Assembly (NCBI GenBank): GCA_028818385.1
Contig: JAPPNY010000095.1
Location: 1 to 22,264 of the forward strand
Length of the DNA: 22,264 nt
Direction: 5' to 3'
Origin: Spirochaetaceae bacterium
Lineage (GTDB): Bacteria > Spirochaetota > Spirochaetia > SZUA-6 > Bin103
Each line of letters opens with the position of its first letter. Position 1 is the stretch's first letter. Position numbers and translations under genes: made by a program. Below the pieces are notes generated by a model. That model ran no database searches. It was given only the letters and a program-made list of their open reading frames with translations, and was not told the origin of the DNA. Positions 20,918 through 22,264 of this stretch are shown here, one piece after another.

Positions 20918-22240
20918 ATGCGCAATCCGATTCGGACCTACTTACTGTCACTTCTTTTTGTTATCGCTCCGCTTGCTTCGAGCGCACAAGAGCTCCGCGA
21001 CGAAGAACCGATGATCACGACGCCACCCTCCACACTTATCGCCCAAGAGCCGCTCACGATCTCCGTCGCCACTCTACCCGACGAGCCCCTCGCCATCTTT
21101 GCAGCCGGCCCTGCCGCCGAGTGGCTAGAGGAACAAACTGGCATCACCGTCAAATGGGACATGTTGCCCCAAATGGAAGCCGGCCACGCGGTCAATCTCA
21201 TGCTGGCCAGCGGCGCCACCCTACCAGACCTACTCCTGGGATCCCAAGTGATCGACTCCAAGCACGCCTTCTTGGAGGGAAGCCAAGGTTACCTCGTGCC
21301 CCTAAACGACTTTATCGATCACTACAGCGAAAAACTAAAGCCATTATTGCGCGAATACCCCCTATTGTCGAAGGTCATATCGTCGCCAGACGGTCAGATC
21401 TATTCAATTGCCAACTACCATCACACTTGCACCGACTGCACTGACATATACACTTGGTATAATTACCGCTGGCTTGACGAATTGAAGTTTGATGTCCCGC
21501 AGACGCCGCAAGACCTTTACCAAGCCATGAAAGCCTTCAAAGAGCAGGATCTCAATCACAACGGGCTGCTCGATGAGGTTCCGTACACGAGTGCCACACA
21601 CGGTCGCGATGCAGTGTTCACCCCCTATTTTATGAACGCGTTTGAGCACGACGACGGCCGGGATCGTCTCTATGTCGATGCCGGCAAGGTCACTCCGGCT
21701 TTCACTAGCGATGCTTGGAGAGAGGGGCTTCGCTTCATGCGCAAACTGCATGTGGAAGGGCTTATTGACCCCAACGCCTTCACCCAGAGTCAACGCGAAC
21801 TAATGCTCGGGATGGGACGATCGTCGATCCGTTACGGCCTCGTCACTGCCGAATTGCCAGCCGCATTGGCAGGTGTTGATATTGCCGTCGACGACTACAG
21901 GGCACTTCCGCCGATTCCACGCCGCGCGAACATCAAGCATGATTACGTATATCCAGCACACCAACCGCGCAACACGCGTGTCGCGATCACACGCGATGCT
22001 AAGAACCCCGAGGCTAGCTTCCGTTGGGCCGACTACGTGTTTTCGATAGAGGCCCACATCGCGACGGCATTCAACGTAGGAGAAACGCCAGCCTCTGCCG
22101 ATCTCCCCATTTGGCTGCACAGCGTCCCCGACCAGAGCGATTCTGGGCCGGCGCTCGGCCTGACCCGGCTGTGGGGACGTTCTTCTGCAGGTGCGGTGGC
22201 GGCCTACCCCGTTCCTGTCCGTAAACTCACAAGTTGTTGA
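20918..22240 (+). CDS. solute-binding protein of ABC sugar importer, lower GC, possibly 3'-truncated
   Basis: This 440-residue protein begins with a signal peptide (MRNPIRTYLLSLLFVIAPLA, with likely cleavage after SSA) lacking a lipobox cysteine. It contains the sugar-binding-protein calcium-loop-like motif DLNHNGLLDEVPY at 211-223. It would deliver sugars to an importer encoded beyond the window. ATG 20918 was chosen, with GGAG seven bases before; ATG 20879 would overlap the previous gene without a ribosome site. Base composition is clearly lower in GC than the neighbours, about half rather than two thirds by eye, and codon use is more AT-rich, suggesting transfer. From about 22140 the sequence becomes GC-rich again and the C-terminus (to RKLTSC) looks unlike the family, with about 140 residues fewer than the other binding protein. 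A 3'-end fusion or truncation is likely. Confidence 0.75.
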   Translation: MRNPIRTYLLSLLFVIAPLASSAQELRDEEPMITTPPSTLIAQEPLTISVATLPDEPLAIFAAGPAAEWLEEQTGITVKWDMLPQMEAGHAVNLMLASGATLPDLLLGSQVIDSKHAFLEGSQGYLVPLNDFIDHYSEKLKPLLREYPLLSKVISSPDGQIYSIANYHHTCTDCTDIYTWYNYRWLDELKFDVPQTPQDLYQAMKAFKEQDLNHNGLLDEVPYTSATHGRDAVFTPYFMNAFEHDDGRDRLYVDAGKVTPAFTSDAWREGLRFMRKLHVEGLIDPNAFTQSQRELMLGMGRSSIRYGLVTAELPAALAGVDIAVDDYRALPPIPRRANIKHDYVYPAHQPRNTRVAITRDAKNPEASFRWADYVFSIEAHIATAFNVGETPASADLPIWLHSVPDQSDSGPALGLTRLWGRSSAGAVAAYPVPVRKLTSC

Positions 22241-22264
22241 ACAGGCGTGAATTGATGGTTTTGA

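Noticed and set aside
22214..22245. Possible insertion-sequence end at the right edge
   Set aside because: Only a five-base inverted match (CCTGT/ACAGG) is present, with no transposase or target duplication in view.

Overview
The window is a high-GC stretch (roughly two thirds G+C by eye) that looks like a spirochaete of the Spirochaetaceae type, probably an environmental or host-associated lineage. The reasons are two extracellular sugar-binding proteins, of which the first has a short 'VFGAGTE'-like signal-peptide end common in spirochaetes, paired LplB/YtcP-type sugar permeases, and an abundance of Gfo/Idh/MocA oxidoreductases and beta-propeller enzymes. This assignment rests on family resemblance only; no rRNA or other marker gene is present.

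Layout, left to right. (1) 100-1244, minus strand: a three-gene unit of a 19-codon leader-like ORF, a membrane/coiled-coil protein and a PD-(D/E)XK nuclease-like protein of DUF3782 type. (2) 1441-6748, plus strand: a heparinase II/III-like lyase, an unknown protein of about 300 residues (copy A of a family), then two ABC sugar permeases behind their own promoter. (3) 6843-8588, minus strand: the likely binding protein for those permeases, convergent with them across a hairpin terminator. (4) 8716-12056: two closely related minus-strand sialidase-like (Asp-box) proteins with a plus-strand Xre-RES toxin-antitoxin pair between them. (5) 12136-14730: an unknown protein behind a promoter with a perfect 19-bp palindrome, then a GNAT acetyltransferase and an oxidoreductase translationally coupled on the minus strand. 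(6) 14760-15795: an AAA-type ATPase whose N-terminus is in another frame (single-base frameshift). (7) 15862-22240, plus strand: copy B of the 300-residue family, a second oxidoreductase, two near-duplicate BNR-4 beta-propeller proteins with a 76-residue ORF between them, and a lower-GC binding protein that seems truncated and starts near the end of the window.

How it may work together: binding proteins and permeases would import oligosaccharides. The heparinase-like lyase, the BNR-4 propellers (whose paired histidines recall ulvan-type lyases), the sialidase-like propellers and the oxidoreductases would break them down. None of these enzymes shows a signal peptide, so processing would be in the cytoplasm after import. 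No transporter ATPase, sulfatase or transcription factor is seen, so an ATPase shared with other transporters and regulators outside the window are likely. The uronate-rich substrate is inference.

No tRNA, rRNA, CRISPR array or complete insertion sequence was seen. No gene-free stretch exceeds 300 bases; the longest, 1245-1440, holds a divergent promoter region. Bases 1-99 hold only weak inverted repeats.
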